The notes: generated by a model from the sequence alone, not told the origin. Numbered from the stretch's first letter, positions 33,969-43,688 are shown. The stretch: 64,000 nt of DNA from Terriglobales bacterium (GCA_035764005.1 DASTZZ010000111.1:96363-160362); one strand, 5' to 3'. Program-made: numbers and translations.

Positions 33969-34460
33969 ATGCCGCTTGCGCCACAAGAGGTCCGCACATT
34001 CTTTGTTTCGTCGGTTACGCACGAACGAAGACCGATCTTCCGAATGGTTCGCTTCTGCGCGTTGCTGCTCGATCTCTTGCGTGATGATCGAGCCTTGAAA
34101 CGATATGAGCTGCACGAGTTTGTGTTCATGAGTAACCACATCCACCTGATTCTCACTCCGGCTCCGAATGTTTCGCTGGAGAAAGCCATGCAGTTTGTTA
34201 AGGGCGGATTTTCCTTTCGCGCGAAGCAGGAACTGACGTATGAAGAGGAAATCTGGCAGAAGGGCAATGACGATCACCGAATCAAAGATGCCGCGGATTA
34301 TGCACAGCACGTCGAGTACATCTGGATGAATCCTGTGAGGGCTGGCCTGGTCGCGCGACCGGAACAATACCTGTATTCGTCGGCGCGACTCAGAAATGAG
34401 GTTGATCCGGCGCCCACACATTTTCAAATGGCCCGCGCTGTAGCAAAAGCCCGCCGGTAG
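33969..34460 (+). mobile_element. REP-associated tyrosine transposase (RAYT)
   Basis: 163 residues, near family length. HUH motif in EFVFMSNHIHLILTPAPN, then LEKAMQFVKGGFSFRAKQEL, IWQKGNDDHRIKD, and the Tyr region DYAQHVEYIWMNPVRAGLV. The opening LAPQEVRTFFVSSVTHERRP is typical. RAYTs are single-copy domesticated relatives of IS200 transposases that act on REP hairpins; here a hairpin cluster lies immediately upstream. The gene seems intact. No SD is evident before the ATG. Confidence 0.92.
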
Positions 34461-34769
34461 TGTGGGGGAAATCAGGGACACCGGACGCGCCTGCGCGCCA
34501 AGCGCTTCCGCGATGACCTTGTCGAATCCGCGACAGCTTGACCGCCCTACCAGCTTCCAGTCAAAACAGGGGCAACGCCGATGAAGCTACCGGCCACCAG
34601 CTACCAGCTAAGACAACGGCTACACAAAAGAAGCTGCTGAGCTGCTAAGCTCCTAGCTGCTAGCTAACGGCAACAGCAACACCGAACAAGCCACCAGCTG
34701 CCGGCTACCAGCTTCCAGCCAAAAGAACCAGCAACACCAAATCAGCTACCGGCTACCGGTTTTCGGCTA
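34461..34769. repeat. Low-complexity AGCT-rich stretch
   Basis: No gene. Blocks such as AGCTGCTGAGCTGCTAAGCT and CCAGCTACCAGCT are complementary to those at 29.8-30.06 and 31.42-31.46 kb, so the island is framed by inverted copies of the same repeat mixture. Confidence 0.65.
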
Positions 34770-34872
34770 CGAAAGCGTGAAATCAGGAAATCTCGAAATT
34801 CCTAACAGCCGGGCGAGTCGGGGCCCCCAGCAAGCGCGGTTGCTGGGGTGAGACGGCGCCCGGCTCCACGTT
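34770..34872 (-). repeat. GTGGAGCCGG dispersed repeat, copy 3
   Basis: Reverse-oriented copy ending GGCTCCACGTTG, 7 bp behind the stop of the efflux outer-membrane gene. Contains an inserted hairpin CCCCAGCAA/TTGCTGGGG. Confidence 0.75.
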
Positions 34873-34878
34873 GTTCTG

Positions 34879-36198
34879 CTACTTTCCCAGTTGATAATTC
34901 AATGCGGACAGCGTAGAGAGATATTCGTAGCGAGCATTCGAATTCCCAATCTGGGCATCGGTCTGCTGCAACTGGGCCTGGCTTAGCTCGACGATGGATG
35001 CCAGCCCGAGCTTATAGCGCGTCTGGGCCAGGTCGAGGGCGAGGTTCGCCTGTTTCAACAATTGCTCTGTGACCCCTACTCGCTCGTAGGCGGTGTTGGC
35101 CTCCAGCCAGGTAACTCGAACGTCTCTTGCGATCCGATCGCGCAGGTCGCGAACTTGTTGCTGCAGGGCTGAGGCGCGATAATCCGCTTCCCTGGCGCGG
35201 GCTGAAAAGAGAAATCCGTTGAAGACAGGAATGCTCATGTTCACGCCCGCGGCGCCATACCAGGAGGAAGTGATCTGGTCGGCACGCACCGGAGTTCCTC
35301 CAACCGCAGCCAGGGCGCTGATGGTCGGGCGATTCAGTTCGTGCTCTGCGCGCGCGAAACGCTGCTCCGCTTGCCACTGATCATCGAGAGCGGCTAGATC
35401 AGGACGGGAGCGGAGAGCTTCAGCGACGAGATCCTCTTCTTTTGCCGGCGGAGCGGAGAAGGCATTTCCGCTTTCCGCTTCAGCTTCATCCATCAGCAGA
35501 TAGGTCGTGGGCTTCTCGAAGCCAAGAATCTCATTGAGACCGGTAAATGCTGCTTCCTTCCTGTTCTGGGCATCGAGCAGCAGCAGCTTGGCCTGCGCGA
35601 GATTAACATTCGCAAAGCTGAGATCGAGATCCGAACGGAGCTTGGCTTGCGCGAGAGCCTGCACCTGATCTGCAGTTGTTTGCCGCGTCGTCACGGTTTG
35701 CTCCGCTACGAGAAGCTGTGCCTGGGCCGCGAGGGCTGAATAAAAGGCTCGATCGACCGCCAGGGTGATGTCGGCAGCAGTTGCCTGTTGCGAGAACTGC
35801 TGCGCGTGCTCGCGAAGAGTCGACGACTGCAGCAGGTTATGGGTGCGGCCGAAGTCGGTGATGAGCTGGCCCACATTCATGCCGGCTCCGGCTCGCTCGA
35901 AGACGCTGGGATTGTTCAGCACTCCCGCAGTAATTCGCGTGCCCGCATGAGCATCTACGGCAGTGAGATTCGCCGTTGCCGTTGGCAGCTCGGTAGAACG
36001 CGTCTCGCGCGTGGCTTCGTGCTGAGCGAATGTGAGTAACTTCGCGACGGTGATCTGCGGGTTGTTCTTGAGCGCGAGTTGCTCAGCGTCGTGGAGGGTG
36101 AGGCGCATGGGCGACTGGGCTTCCAGCTCGACGACAAAGCAGGTGGACAGGAGAACGAGACCGATTGTGAACAAAGCTTTCATGGCATTTGGCCGCAT
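34879..36198 (-). CDS. TolC-family outer-membrane efflux protein
   Basis: 439 residues (ATG 36198; ATG 36183 also possible). Signal peptide MKALFTIGLVLLSTCFVVELEAQ. Two OEP repeats rich in heptads: LTLHDAEQLALKNNPQITVA and LDLAQTRYKLGLASIVELSQAQLQ are classic blocks. It forms the outer-membrane exit duct of the tripartite pump encoded upstream. It is separated from the RND permease gene by a 150-bp palindromic repeat rather than being tightly coupled. Confidence 0.93.
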   Translation of the reverse strand: MRPNAMKALFTIGLVLLSTCFVVELEAQSPMRLTLHDAEQLALKNNPQITVAKLLTFAQHEATRETRSTELPTATANLTAVDAHAGTRITAGVLNNPSVFERAGAGMNVGQLITDFGRTHNLLQSSTLREHAQQFSQQATAADITLAVDRAFYSALAAQAQLLVAEQTVTTRQTTADQVQALAQAKLRSDLDLSFANVNLAQAKLLLLDAQNRKEAAFTGLNEILGFEKPTTYLLMDEAEAESGNAFSAPPAKEEDLVAEALRSRPDLAALDDQWQAEQRFARAEHELNRPTISALAAVGGTPVRADQITSSWYGAAGVNMSIPVFNGFLFSARAREADYRASALQQQVRDLRDRIARDVRVTWLEANTAYERVGVTEQLLKQANLALDLAQTRYKLGLASIVELSQAQLQQTDAQIGNSNARYEYLSTLSALNYQLGK

Positions 36199-36212
36199 CC
36201 GAAATTCAGATC

Positions 36213-36361
36213 AACGTGGAGCCGGGCGCCCTCGCCCCGGGTTTTTACGATTTGGTGATTTTGTGATTTCGTGATTTCACGATTGAAAACAATCACAAAA
36301 TCACGAAATCGGGAAATCACGAAATTCAAACACCCGGCGGAGGGCGGCCGCCTCCACGTGT
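36213..36361. repeat. GTGGAGCCGG dispersed repeat, copy 4, expanded palindrome
   Basis: Begins AACGTGGAGCCGGGCGCC and ends GCCTCCACGTG, so both ends are inverted copies. The centre is a palindrome of GATTTTGTGATTTCGTGATT-type repeats around GAAAACAATC. It lies exactly between the RND permease and TolC-like genes. Confidence 0.82.
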
Positions 36362-36365
36362 TTGG

Positions 36366-39300
36366 TTATGAGGCTGTTGGGATCGTTTCTTCTCGGTGAT
36401 GGATTAGCAGATATGCTGCCGGCACTAAGAAGACCGTGACAATCACCGATACCGTCAATCCGCCGATAATGGCACGCGCGAGCGGAGCATACTGCTCGCT
36501 TCCTGCCTCAAGTGCCAAAGCCATCGGAATCATTCCCAAAATGGTAGCGAGTGATGTCATCAGCACCGGCCGCAACCTCATGCGGCACGCTGTAGAGACC
36601 GCCTGCTGGATCGGCATGCCGTCGCGGCGCAGATTGCGCGCGACATCCACGATCAGAATGCTGTTCGAGACGACGATTCCGGTCATCATGATCACGCCCA
36701 TGAGCGACATCACGTTCAGGCTCGTGTGCGTGACCAGCAGGAAGATGATCACGCCGGCGATGCCGGGCGGCACGGCCAACAGAATGATCAGCGGATCGAT
36801 GAACGAGGCGAACTGCGCCATCAAAATCAGATAGACGAGCACGATTGCGAGTATCAGGCCGATGCCGAAGCTTTTGAACGATTGCCGCATGCCTTCCACA
36901 GATCCCCGAACGGTGATTCGGACGTTTTCGGGAGTCTTTGTGTCATGAATGATTCGATCGACTTTCGAAGCGATGCTGCCAAGGTCCTCGCCGGAAGGAG
37001 CGACATAGACGTCGATCACGCGCCTAAGCTGATAGTGATCGACTTCGGTCGGCGCGAGCATTGGCTCGATATTAGATACCGCTCCGAGCTGCGTGGTATC
37101 GAGACCTCTCGCCGAGCGCAACGGAATTTGCTTCAAGTCGTTCATTGACTTGACCTGCGCGTCGGGATACTGCACGGTGAGCATGTAGTCGTTTCCCGTT
37201 TTGGGATCGACCCAGTAGCTCGGCGCGATCATCTGGTTGGAGTTGAGCGCGGTGATGACGTTATCGACCACCTCGCGCGATGAGAGGCCCAGACGCGAAG
37301 CCATTTCCCGATCGACGTTCACCTTCAGCGCCGGATAGTCGAGATCCTGGGGGATGAGAACGTCACTCACGCCTTTCAGACCGCGAATTTTGGTCGCAAG
37401 CTCTTGCGCAGTTTTGTAGGCGGCGTCGAGATTATTTCCGCCAACCTGGATATCGATCGGCGCGGGCAAACCGAGATTGATGACCGCGTCCACCAGTCCG
37501 CCAGACTGGAAGTACGTCGATAACTCCGGCAGATCGTCAGCCAGCCTCTCGCGCACACGCTTCATGTACTCGTAGCTGCCGACTTCGTGCCCTTTTTTCA
37601 GACTCACCTGCACGGTCGCGGTGTGTTGGCCGGAATTGCTGGTGTACATGGAAGAAAATCCCGGCTGAACTCCGATATTTGAAACAACAACGCCGAGATC
37701 GCGCGGAGAGACAACATCGCGAATGTCGTCTTCGACCTTCTTAACGTATCGATCTGTGACTTCGAGCCGAGTGCCGGTTGGCGCTTTGAGATTGATCATG
37801 AACTGCCCCGGGTCCGTTCTGGGAAAGAACGCGACTCCGAGCAGCGGGTATAGGGCGAAGGTGAAGAGACACACGCCGAGAATTCCGATCACGCTCGCGG
37901 CAGGACGGAGCAGCGTTTTGCTGACGGCAACGTCGTATTTGCCGAGCATCGCTTCGTACTTGTGGTTGAACCAATGGACGAAGCGGCCGAATCCAGAGCG
38001 GCGCCGGTCGTGTCCTTCCTCTTCATCAGCTTCGAGCTTGTGAATAAATTTGGCGCAGAAAAGCGGCACAACCGTCATTGCCACCGCGTATGACGCAAAC
38101 AGCGACAGCACAACCGAGAGGGCAAGTGCCGTAAACAGGAACCTGCTCACGCCGTAGAGGAAGATCACCGGAAAGAAGACGATCGCCGTGGTGAAGGTGG
38201 CGGCGAGCACCGGCAACCCCATCTCACGTCCACCTTTTTCGGCAGCTTCTTCCGGAGACTCTCCCATTTCGAGATGGCGGAAGATGTTCTCAAGCACTAC
38301 GACCGAGTTGTCAATCAGGCGGGAGAACGCCAGCGCCAGTCCGCCAAGCACCATGGTGTTGATGGTGCCGCCGCCGGCGTCCAGCGCCATAAAGGCCGCC
38401 AGTGCCGAAAGGGGAATCGAGAGCATAACCGCGACAGTGGCTCGCACGCTGCCGAGGAAGATGAGAATCATTACAGCCGTTAGTACCAGGCCGATTCCGC
38501 CCTCATTGCCGAGATTCTTGATCGCGGTCTTTACATAAATGGACTGGTCGAAGACTACCTTCGCGACCAGTTGCTTGGGAACGTCGAACAAATCGTTGAG
38601 CGCCGACTTGACTCCGCTCACGATTGCGATGGTGTTGCTATCGCCGCCTTGCTTCATGACCGGCAGATAAACCGACCTTTGTCCGTCCACGCGGACGATG
38701 CTGTTCTGAATCTGCGCCGCATCCATCGCCTGGCCTACATCGCCGACCAGCACCGAAGCATTACCGACAGTCTTAAGCGGGAGCTGGTTGATTTCTGCTG
38801 TGGATGGAAGCTGGCTATTGGTGTAGATGTTGAAGTCCTTCGGCCCAATGCGAACATCACCGGCAGGGAGAATCATGTTGGAGTCGTTGATGGTGCGCAC
38901 GACGTCCATCACGCTGAGCTGATGGGCCTGCAGCTTCACCGGATCGACGTACACCTGAATCTGCCGGTACTTGCCCCCGAACGGCTGCGGCACCGAGGCG
39001 CCGGGAATATTCGCCACCTGGTTGCGGACGTTGTATTGACCTAGATCGCGAAGTTGCGTTTCGGTGAGTCCGGTACCTTTCAGAGTAATCAGGCAGACCG
39101 GCAGGCTCGAAGCGTCGAATTTCAGGATTACGGGCGGCAGCGTGCCCGGTGGCAAACGCCGCAGATCGGCCATGGCGAGATTCGAAATGGTGCTTACGGC
39201 GGCGTTCGCATCGGTCCCCGGCTGGAAATAAATCTTGATCAGACTCACACCGGGGAGTGAGCGCGACTCCATGTGATCGATGCCGCTGCCCAGAGTGAAG

Positions 39301-39503
39301 AATCGCTCGAAGCGTCCGGTGATGTCGGACTCGATCTGTTCCGGCGGCATTCCCGAATAGAAAGTCGCTACTACGACCACGGGAATGTTGATGTTGGGAA
39401 ACAGATCTACCGGCATGCGCGCCACGCTCACGACGCCGACTACTGCGATCATCAAACACAGCATGATGATGAAGAAGGGATATTTGATTGCAAATCGAGA
39501 CAT
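36366..39503 (-). CDS. RND-family efflux permease (AcrB/MexF-like)
   Basis: 1045 residues, normal length, with the two-fold repeat of helix TM1 (FAIKYPFFIIMLCLMIAVVG), a large periplasmic domain and five further helices. TM4 reads LALAFSRLIDNSVVVLENIF; most proton-driven members have two Asp here (DD), while this one has Asp-Asn. MPVDLFPNINIPVV and VAFFPRTDPGQFMINLKAPT are family blocks. It exports drugs, solvents or lipophilic compounds together with the adaptor (3 bp upstream) and the TolC-like protein. Substrate unknown. Confidence 0.95.
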   Translation of the reverse strand: MSRFAIKYPFFIIMLCLMIAVVGVVSVARMPVDLFPNINIPVVVVATFYSGMPPEQIESDITGRFERFFTLGSGIDHMESRSLPGVSLIKIYFQPGTDANAAVSTISNLAMADLRRLPPGTLPPVILKFDASSLPVCLITLKGTGLTETQLRDLGQYNVRNQVANIPGASVPQPFGGKYRQIQVYVDPVKLQAHQLSVMDVVRTINDSNMILPAGDVRIGPKDFNIYTNSQLPSTAEINQLPLKTVGNASVLVGDVGQAMDAAQIQNSIVRVDGQRSVYLPVMKQGGDSNTIAIVSGVKSALNDLFDVPKQLVAKVVFDQSIYVKTAIKNLGNEGGIGLVLTAVMILIFLGSVRATVAVMLSIPLSALAAFMALDAGGGTINTMVLGGLALAFSRLIDNSVVVLENIFRHLEMGESPEEAAEKGGREMGLPVLAATFTTAIVFFPVIFLYGVSRFLFTALALSVVLSLFASYAVAMTVVPLFCAKFIHKLEADEEEGHDRRRSGFGRFVHWFNHKYEAMLGKYDVAVSKTLLRPAASVIGILGVCLFTFALYPLLGVAFFPRTDPGQFMINLKAPTGTRLEVTDRYVKKVEDDIRDVVSPRDLGVVVSNIGVQPGFSSMYTSNSGQHTATVQVSLKKGHEVGSYEYMKRVRERLADDLPELSTYFQSGGLVDAVINLGLPAPIDIQVGGNNLDAAYKTAQELATKIRGLKGVSDVLIPQDLDYPALKVNVDREMASRLGLSSREVVDNVITALNSNQMIAPSYWVDPKTGNDYMLTVQYPDAQVKSMNDLKQIPLRSARGLDTTQLGAVSNIEPMLAPTEVDHYQLRRVIDVYVAPSGEDLGSIASKVDRIIHDTKTPENVRITVRGSVEGMRQSFKSFGIGLILAIVLVYLILMAQFASFIDPLIILLAVPPGIAGVIIFLLVTHTSLNVMSLMGVIMMTGIVVSNSILIVDVARNLRRDGMPIQQAVSTACRMRLRPVLMTSLATILGMIPMALALEAGSEQYAPLARAIIGGLTVSVIVTVFLVPAAYLLIHHREETIPTAS

Positions 39504-39506
39504 CGG

Positions 39507-40754
39507 CTAATGCGCGCCTCCATTCGCAGCTTGGGAATTGAAGACGCTCACGCGGGGATCGACCGTTTGCCCATTTTGGTACGAGCCCAGATTGGCAACG
39601 ATTACGCGGTCGCCGTCTTTCAATCCTGAGACAACCTCAATCGAGTTAGGGTCTTCGAGTCCGGTACGTATGGGTCTGATTTGGACGCGATGGTCGCTGC
39701 CGACCACGAGCGCCGAAGCTTGGTCACCTGCGCGGTTGACCGCCTGCACCGGAACCAGCAGTGCAGAATCGTGCCGTTCGACCTGAAGGACCACATCGGC
39801 AAACATGCCCGGCGCAAGATGCAGCTTCTGATTGGGAACATCGATCTCGACCTGCTCAGTTCGCGTCGAAGGATCAAGAGCTCCTGTGAGCCGCGATACT
39901 TTGCCGGTAAAGTGTTCGCCAGTCGCCTGCACCGAAATTTCTGCCGGCTGGCCGTCATGAACGGAGGCGGCCAGTGATTCCGGAACGGGAATGCGCAGGC
40001 GCAGGACGTCGACTTCCGCGATCTTCACCACCGGTTGCGCGCTGTTGGTCGAGGTCCCAGCCTGCACAAGGGCGCCGGTATCGGCGTATCGCCATGTGAC
40101 TACGCCGTCAAACGGAGCGACAATGCGCGAATAATCAGACATTGCCGATACCTGCAGATGGCTCGCCTTCGCGGCATCGAGCTGCTGTCGCGCCGCCGAT
40201 AGCGCCGACTTCGCAGCCTCCACCTGTGCCTCGGCAGCACGGTCTTTTGCTAACGCGTCGTCGAGTTCCTGTGCGGCAACCAATCCGGGGCGTGCCTGCG
40301 AGGCTTGCTTTAGACGAATCGCCGCTGCGTGCAGCGCTTCATGATCGGCTTGCGCACGCGCGACTTCGTTCTGCGCGCGGACAATCTCGTCCTGACTGTG
40401 GCGGACACCGGCGTCGGCGCCTTGAACCTGTGCTGCAAGTTCGGGAACCTCAAGAACAGCCAATACCTCGCCCTGATGCACGCGATCGCCGATATCGACA
40501 TTGATCTTCTTTATGTATCCGGCGACCTTGGCGTGCAGCTCGACTTCTTGAAACGGGAGAAACTCCCCGGCTATCGAGAGCGTGTTGGCGATGGTTCCGC
40601 GTCGGACAAGCGCGACGGCAGCGCGGGGCACTGTCCTTCCAATGCTGCCCGACGGAGTGCTGGCGCGTACTCGCGCCGAGATGAGTAGCACGGCAATGAG
40701 ACAAATGAGGGCGATCCCTGCTATCGAAATGGCATACTTGCGGCGTACTTCCAC
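39507..40754 (-). CDS. RND pump periplasmic adaptor (membrane fusion protein)
   Basis: 415 residues from GTG 40754, preferred over the ATG 36 bases upstream because GAGGA lies 7 bases before it and the membrane anchor (YAISIAGIALICLIAVLL) then begins at a normal distance. Lipoyl-like half-motifs EVELHAKVAGYIKKINVDIG and YSRIVAPFDGVVTWRYADTG flank a long Ala/Gln-rich coiled coil (about 110-200). Beta-barrel and membrane-proximal domains follow. First gene of the efflux operon. Confidence 0.93.
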   Translation of the reverse strand: MEVRRKYAISIAGIALICLIAVLLISARVRASTPSGSIGRTVPRAAVALVRRGTIANTLSIAGEFLPFQEVELHAKVAGYIKKINVDIGDRVHQGEVLAVLEVPELAAQVQGADAGVRHSQDEIVRAQNEVARAQADHEALHAAAIRLKQASQARPGLVAAQELDDALAKDRAAEAQVEAAKSALSAARQQLDAAKASHLQVSAMSDYSRIVAPFDGVVTWRYADTGALVQAGTSTNSAQPVVKIAEVDVLRLRIPVPESLAASVHDGQPAEISVQATGEHFTGKVSRLTGALDPSTRTEQVEIDVPNQKLHLAPGMFADVVLQVERHDSALLVPVQAVNRAGDQASALVVGSDHRVQIRPIRTGLEDPNSIEVVSGLKDGDRVIVANLGSYQNGQTVDPRVSVFNSQAANGGAH

Positions 40755-40935
40755 GTTATTCCTCGCGGTTAAACTCTGGAGCCAGAACATTCAGCTCTTC
40801 TTTTCGCGCGGTGCTTCCGCGCTATGACGCTTCGCGTCTAGGAAACGGCAACTCGCTAAACGCGGTAGGAAGCTCAACGTTCATTTCAAATCGCAGTCGT
40901 CGAACAGGAACCGACTGCGCTGAATTGAACTGAAG

Positions 40936-41283
40936 CTAAGCGGAGTAGTGGCGTGAGGAATTAGGCGGGGGACGCAGGAAGCGGTGAAATTCGAAAGCAG
41001 GCATCGCAGACGGCCGGGGAACGCGAAGCTGCGTGGTCGGTAAAGGCGATCGGTGGAACCGCGGCCGCAGCAGGACGAATGCGAGGCTGAGCACAGCAAG
41101 GACCAAAATGGGCGGTGTTTGCGCTTCCATCTTCTGTCCACTCAGCCAAAGTTTGGAGCTGTTGGTCGCATCCACCTGCGCAGGCTGCTCGTAGAGCGAG
41201 AGCTTCGCGTCGAGTGCCAATAAAAAGACGAATAGCGAAAGTGCGATCAAAAATATCTTGATTTGCTTCGCTTTGGGTGACAT
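40936..41283 (-). CDS. Small two-helix membrane protein of unknown function
   Basis: 115 residues: IKIFLIALSLFVFLLALDAK near the N-terminus and PILVLAVLSLAFVLLRPRF near residue 60 are membrane helices; the tail is Pro/Arg-rich. No ribosome site is obvious and I do not recognise the family. Its start abuts that of the divergent gene at 41282, so the promoters would have to overlap the coding ends. Confidence 0.5.
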   Translation of the reverse strand: MSPKAKQIKIFLIALSLFVFLLALDAKLSLYEQPAQVDATNSSKLWLSGQKMEAQTPPILVLAVLSLAFVLLRPRFHRSPLPTTQLRVPRPSAMPAFEFHRFLRPPPNSSRHYSA

Positions 41284-41776
41284 GTGGCAGGGATGCGACA
41301 GGCGCTCTTCGCATTATATCCACAGATCCGGCATCTTTGGCGAGATTACCTTCTTCTTAGACCCAGCATCTGTACCATCTGTGTTCGGCTCGAAGACAAC
41401 GCCTGGCAGCCAGTCCTCCGCATCGGATTCCGCATTCAGCGCGCAGGTAAATGCCCAGGCAGAACGAATCACCGCGGAACTGAACAAACTGGGGCAGTTG
41501 TTGCAAGCGGGAATGGTCGACCGGCGAGTGCTTGTCAGCTTCCGGGAAGCAGTCAATCGCATTCGTTTGATTAGCTGGGGCGTTCAGCAGTGGTTGGAGG
41601 GTGGCGAATCGGACCTTCAGAGTTTGTTGCTGAAGGAACGCATCCGCATCGCCGAGCAACTCACCACACAGCTCAGCGAAGACCTCACCCATTGGGACCT
41701 AACGCAGGATTTAAGTGCTTTGCGGCAAGCTGTAGAAAAGTTATCCACTGTGTTGCGCGATATGCCAACCGGCTAG
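41282..41776 (+). CDS. Hypothetical helical protein
   Basis: About 164 residues if ATG 41282 is used; TTG 41258 or GTG 41381 are other choices. The convincing part is the C-terminal ~110 residues, all predicted helix: VNAQAERITAELNKLGQLLQ, RVLVSFREAVNRIRLISWGV, LLLKERIRIAEQLTTQL, LSALRQAVEKLSTVLRDM. The N-terminal ~45 residues are poor in structure. Unknown function; it precedes the phosphate transport pair by 173 bp. Confidence 0.55.
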   Translation: MWQGCDRRSSHYIHRSGIFGEITFFLDPASVPSVFGSKTTPGSQSSASDSAFSAQVNAQAERITAELNKLGQLLQAGMVDRRVLVSFREAVNRIRLISWGVQQWLEGGESDLQSLLLKERIRIAEQLTTQLSEDLTHWDLTQDLSALRQAVEKLSTVLRDMPTG

Positions 41777-41949
41777 GATTCCCTGCCACAGCGCCACAAA
41801 GGACGCACACAACACGATTTCAGTCCACGCTGTTTCCGCTCATTCTTTGCGTGCTTCCGCTTCTGCGCGGCAAATCGCGTCTTGAAGGTTTGACCATCAA
41901 ACCTGCCCCATGAAATAGTCATCCTTCGTAGCTTCTTCACTCTGAGTGT

Positions 41950-42573
41950 GTGAGACGCATGGTCCGGCTGATTCCAAAGCAGACGCAGTTCTTCGACATG
42001 TTCTACGACATGGCGAGCAATCTTACCGATGGCGCCAAACTGCTCAAAGCCATTCTGGAAGACATGAAGGACGTGAAATCGCGCGTCGAGCAGCTCAAGA
42101 CCATCGAACACCGGGGCGATGAGATGACGCACGAGATCCTCACGCGCCTCAATCAGACGTTTATTACGCCGTTCGACCGGGAGGACATCCACAAGCTCGC
42201 CTCCTCGCTCGACGATGTCCTCGATTTTGTTCATGCCGCCGGCGAGCGCCTGGTGATGTACAAGATTACGGAGTTCACCCCTTCCGCTCCCCAGCTCGCT
42301 GACGTAATCATTCGTCAGGGGGAACAGCTTTGCAAAGCCGTCTCACATCTCGAAAAGAAGAACAACGTTTTGCAGTACTGTGTCGAGATTAATCGTCTGG
42401 AAAACGAGGCTGATCGTATCGCCAGCGTAGCGCTGGGTCAGCTCTTCGAAACCGAAACGAATCCAATTTCGCTCATCAAGAAGAAAGAGCTGTATGAAGT
42501 ACTCGAAACTGCGACCGATAAGGCCGAGGACGCCGCAAACGTCATCGAGTCGGTTGTTGTGAAGAGCGCTTAA
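41950..42573 (+). CDS. DUF47/PhoU-like accessory protein of phosphate transport
   Basis: 207 residues of helical PhoU-like fold: LIPKQTQFFDMFYDMASNLT, IEHRGDEMTHEILTRLNQTF, PFDREDIHKLASSLDDVLDF, YCVEINRLENEADRIASVAL, KELYEVLETATDKAEDAANV. The ExxxD pairs bind metal clusters in PhoU. Genes of this type are almost always next to pit transporter genes, as here (89 bp upstream), and are thought to regulate the transporter. Confidence 0.93.
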   Translation: MRRMVRLIPKQTQFFDMFYDMASNLTDGAKLLKAILEDMKDVKSRVEQLKTIEHRGDEMTHEILTRLNQTFITPFDREDIHKLASSLDDVLDFVHAAGERLVMYKITEFTPSAPQLADVIIRQGEQLCKAVSHLEKKNNVLQYCVEINRLENEADRIASVALGQLFETETNPISLIKKKELYEVLETATDKAEDAANVIESVVVKSA

Positions 42574-42662
42574 GCCTGTATTTCCACTGTTCCGGCTGTA
42601 TCTGTTGTCAAAACCTTGGCGGCAGCCTCGCTGCAGCTTCGTAGTTTCGGAGACTCTCCTGC

Positions 42663-43688
42663 TTGGATAACGCGACAATCCTGGTCATTGTCACCATCCT
42701 GCTGGCTCTTTGCTTCGATTTTTTCAATGGCTTTCACGATGCCGCAAATAGCATCGCAACAGTGGTCTCTACACGCGTATTGTCGCCACGACTGGCGGTG
42801 GTTTGGGCGGCGATCTTCAATTTCATCGCTGCCTTCATTTTTGGAACTGCGGTAGCAAAAACGATCGGCGCCGGAATGATCGACGTGAATCGCATCACTC
42901 AAACGGTAGTGCTGAGCGGTCTTGTGGGTGCGATCGTGTGGGACATTCTCACCTGGTGGTGGGGACTGCCAACGTCATCTTCCCATGCTCTGATCGGGGC
43001 TTACGCTGGGGCCGCCATCGCGCGTGCGGGCTTCGGCGTAATCATTCCCCACGGCTGGACCAAGACTCTGATCTTCATTGTTGTGGCTCCAATTTTGGGA
43101 ATGATCCTCGGTCTCATATTTATGACCGCGATGTTCTGGATTTTCCGGAACTCGGCGCCACAAAGCGTCGACGCACTATTTCGACGCTTGCAACTTCTTT
43201 CCGCCGCTGCGTACAGCCTCGGGCATGGCGGCAATGACGCGCAGAAGACTATGGGCATCATCGCCGGCGCGCTCTACGCCGATGGCATCATCACCAAGCA
43301 CGAGTTCTCGACAACCTGGGGGCATTTTCATTGGCCAATCATTCTCGGAGCGAACCTCGCCATGGGACTTGGCACCTACTTCGGCGGCTGGCGCATTGTG
43401 CACACGATGGGCTCCAAAATTACCAAGCTCAAGCCCATCGGCGGCTTCTGCGCGGAAACCGCCGGAGCGATAACTCTGTTCGCCACTGCGGCAGCAGGCA
43501 TTCCCGTCAGTACGACGCACACCATCACTGGCGCAATCGTCGGTGTCGGTTCCACTCAGCGCCTTTCTGCCGTGCGCTGGGGCGTAGCCGGCAAAATAGT
43601 CTGGGCTTGGATCCTCACAATTCCCGCTTCAGCGGCGGTTGCTGCCGCACTGTTTTGGACGATTCGCTGGTTCAATCCAAGCGCCTAG
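42663..43688 (+). CDS. pit: Pit-family inorganic phosphate transporter
   Basis: 341 residues starting at TTG 42663 (GGAG 11 bases upstream; no ATG fits before the first helix). Both Pit signatures are present: FDFFNGFHDAANSIATVVST in the first half and SLGHGGNDAQKTMGIIAGAL in the second, plus GLPTSSSHALIGAYAGAA and GIPVSTTHTITGAIVGVGST. It imports metal-phosphate complexes with protons at the inner membrane. Probably in one operon with the DUF47 gene. Confidence 0.94.
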   Translation: MDNATILVIVTILLALCFDFFNGFHDAANSIATVVSTRVLSPRLAVVWAAIFNFIAAFIFGTAVAKTIGAGMIDVNRITQTVVLSGLVGAIVWDILTWWWGLPTSSSHALIGAYAGAAIARAGFGVIIPHGWTKTLIFIVVAPILGMILGLIFMTAMFWIFRNSAPQSVDALFRRLQLLSAAAYSLGHGGNDAQKTMGIIAGALYADGIITKHEFSTTWGHFHWPIILGANLAMGLGTYFGGWRIVHTMGSKITKLKPIGGFCAETAGAITLFATAAAGIPVSTTHTITGAIVGVGSTQRLSAVRWGVAGKIVWAWILTIPASAAVAAALFWTIRWFNPSA

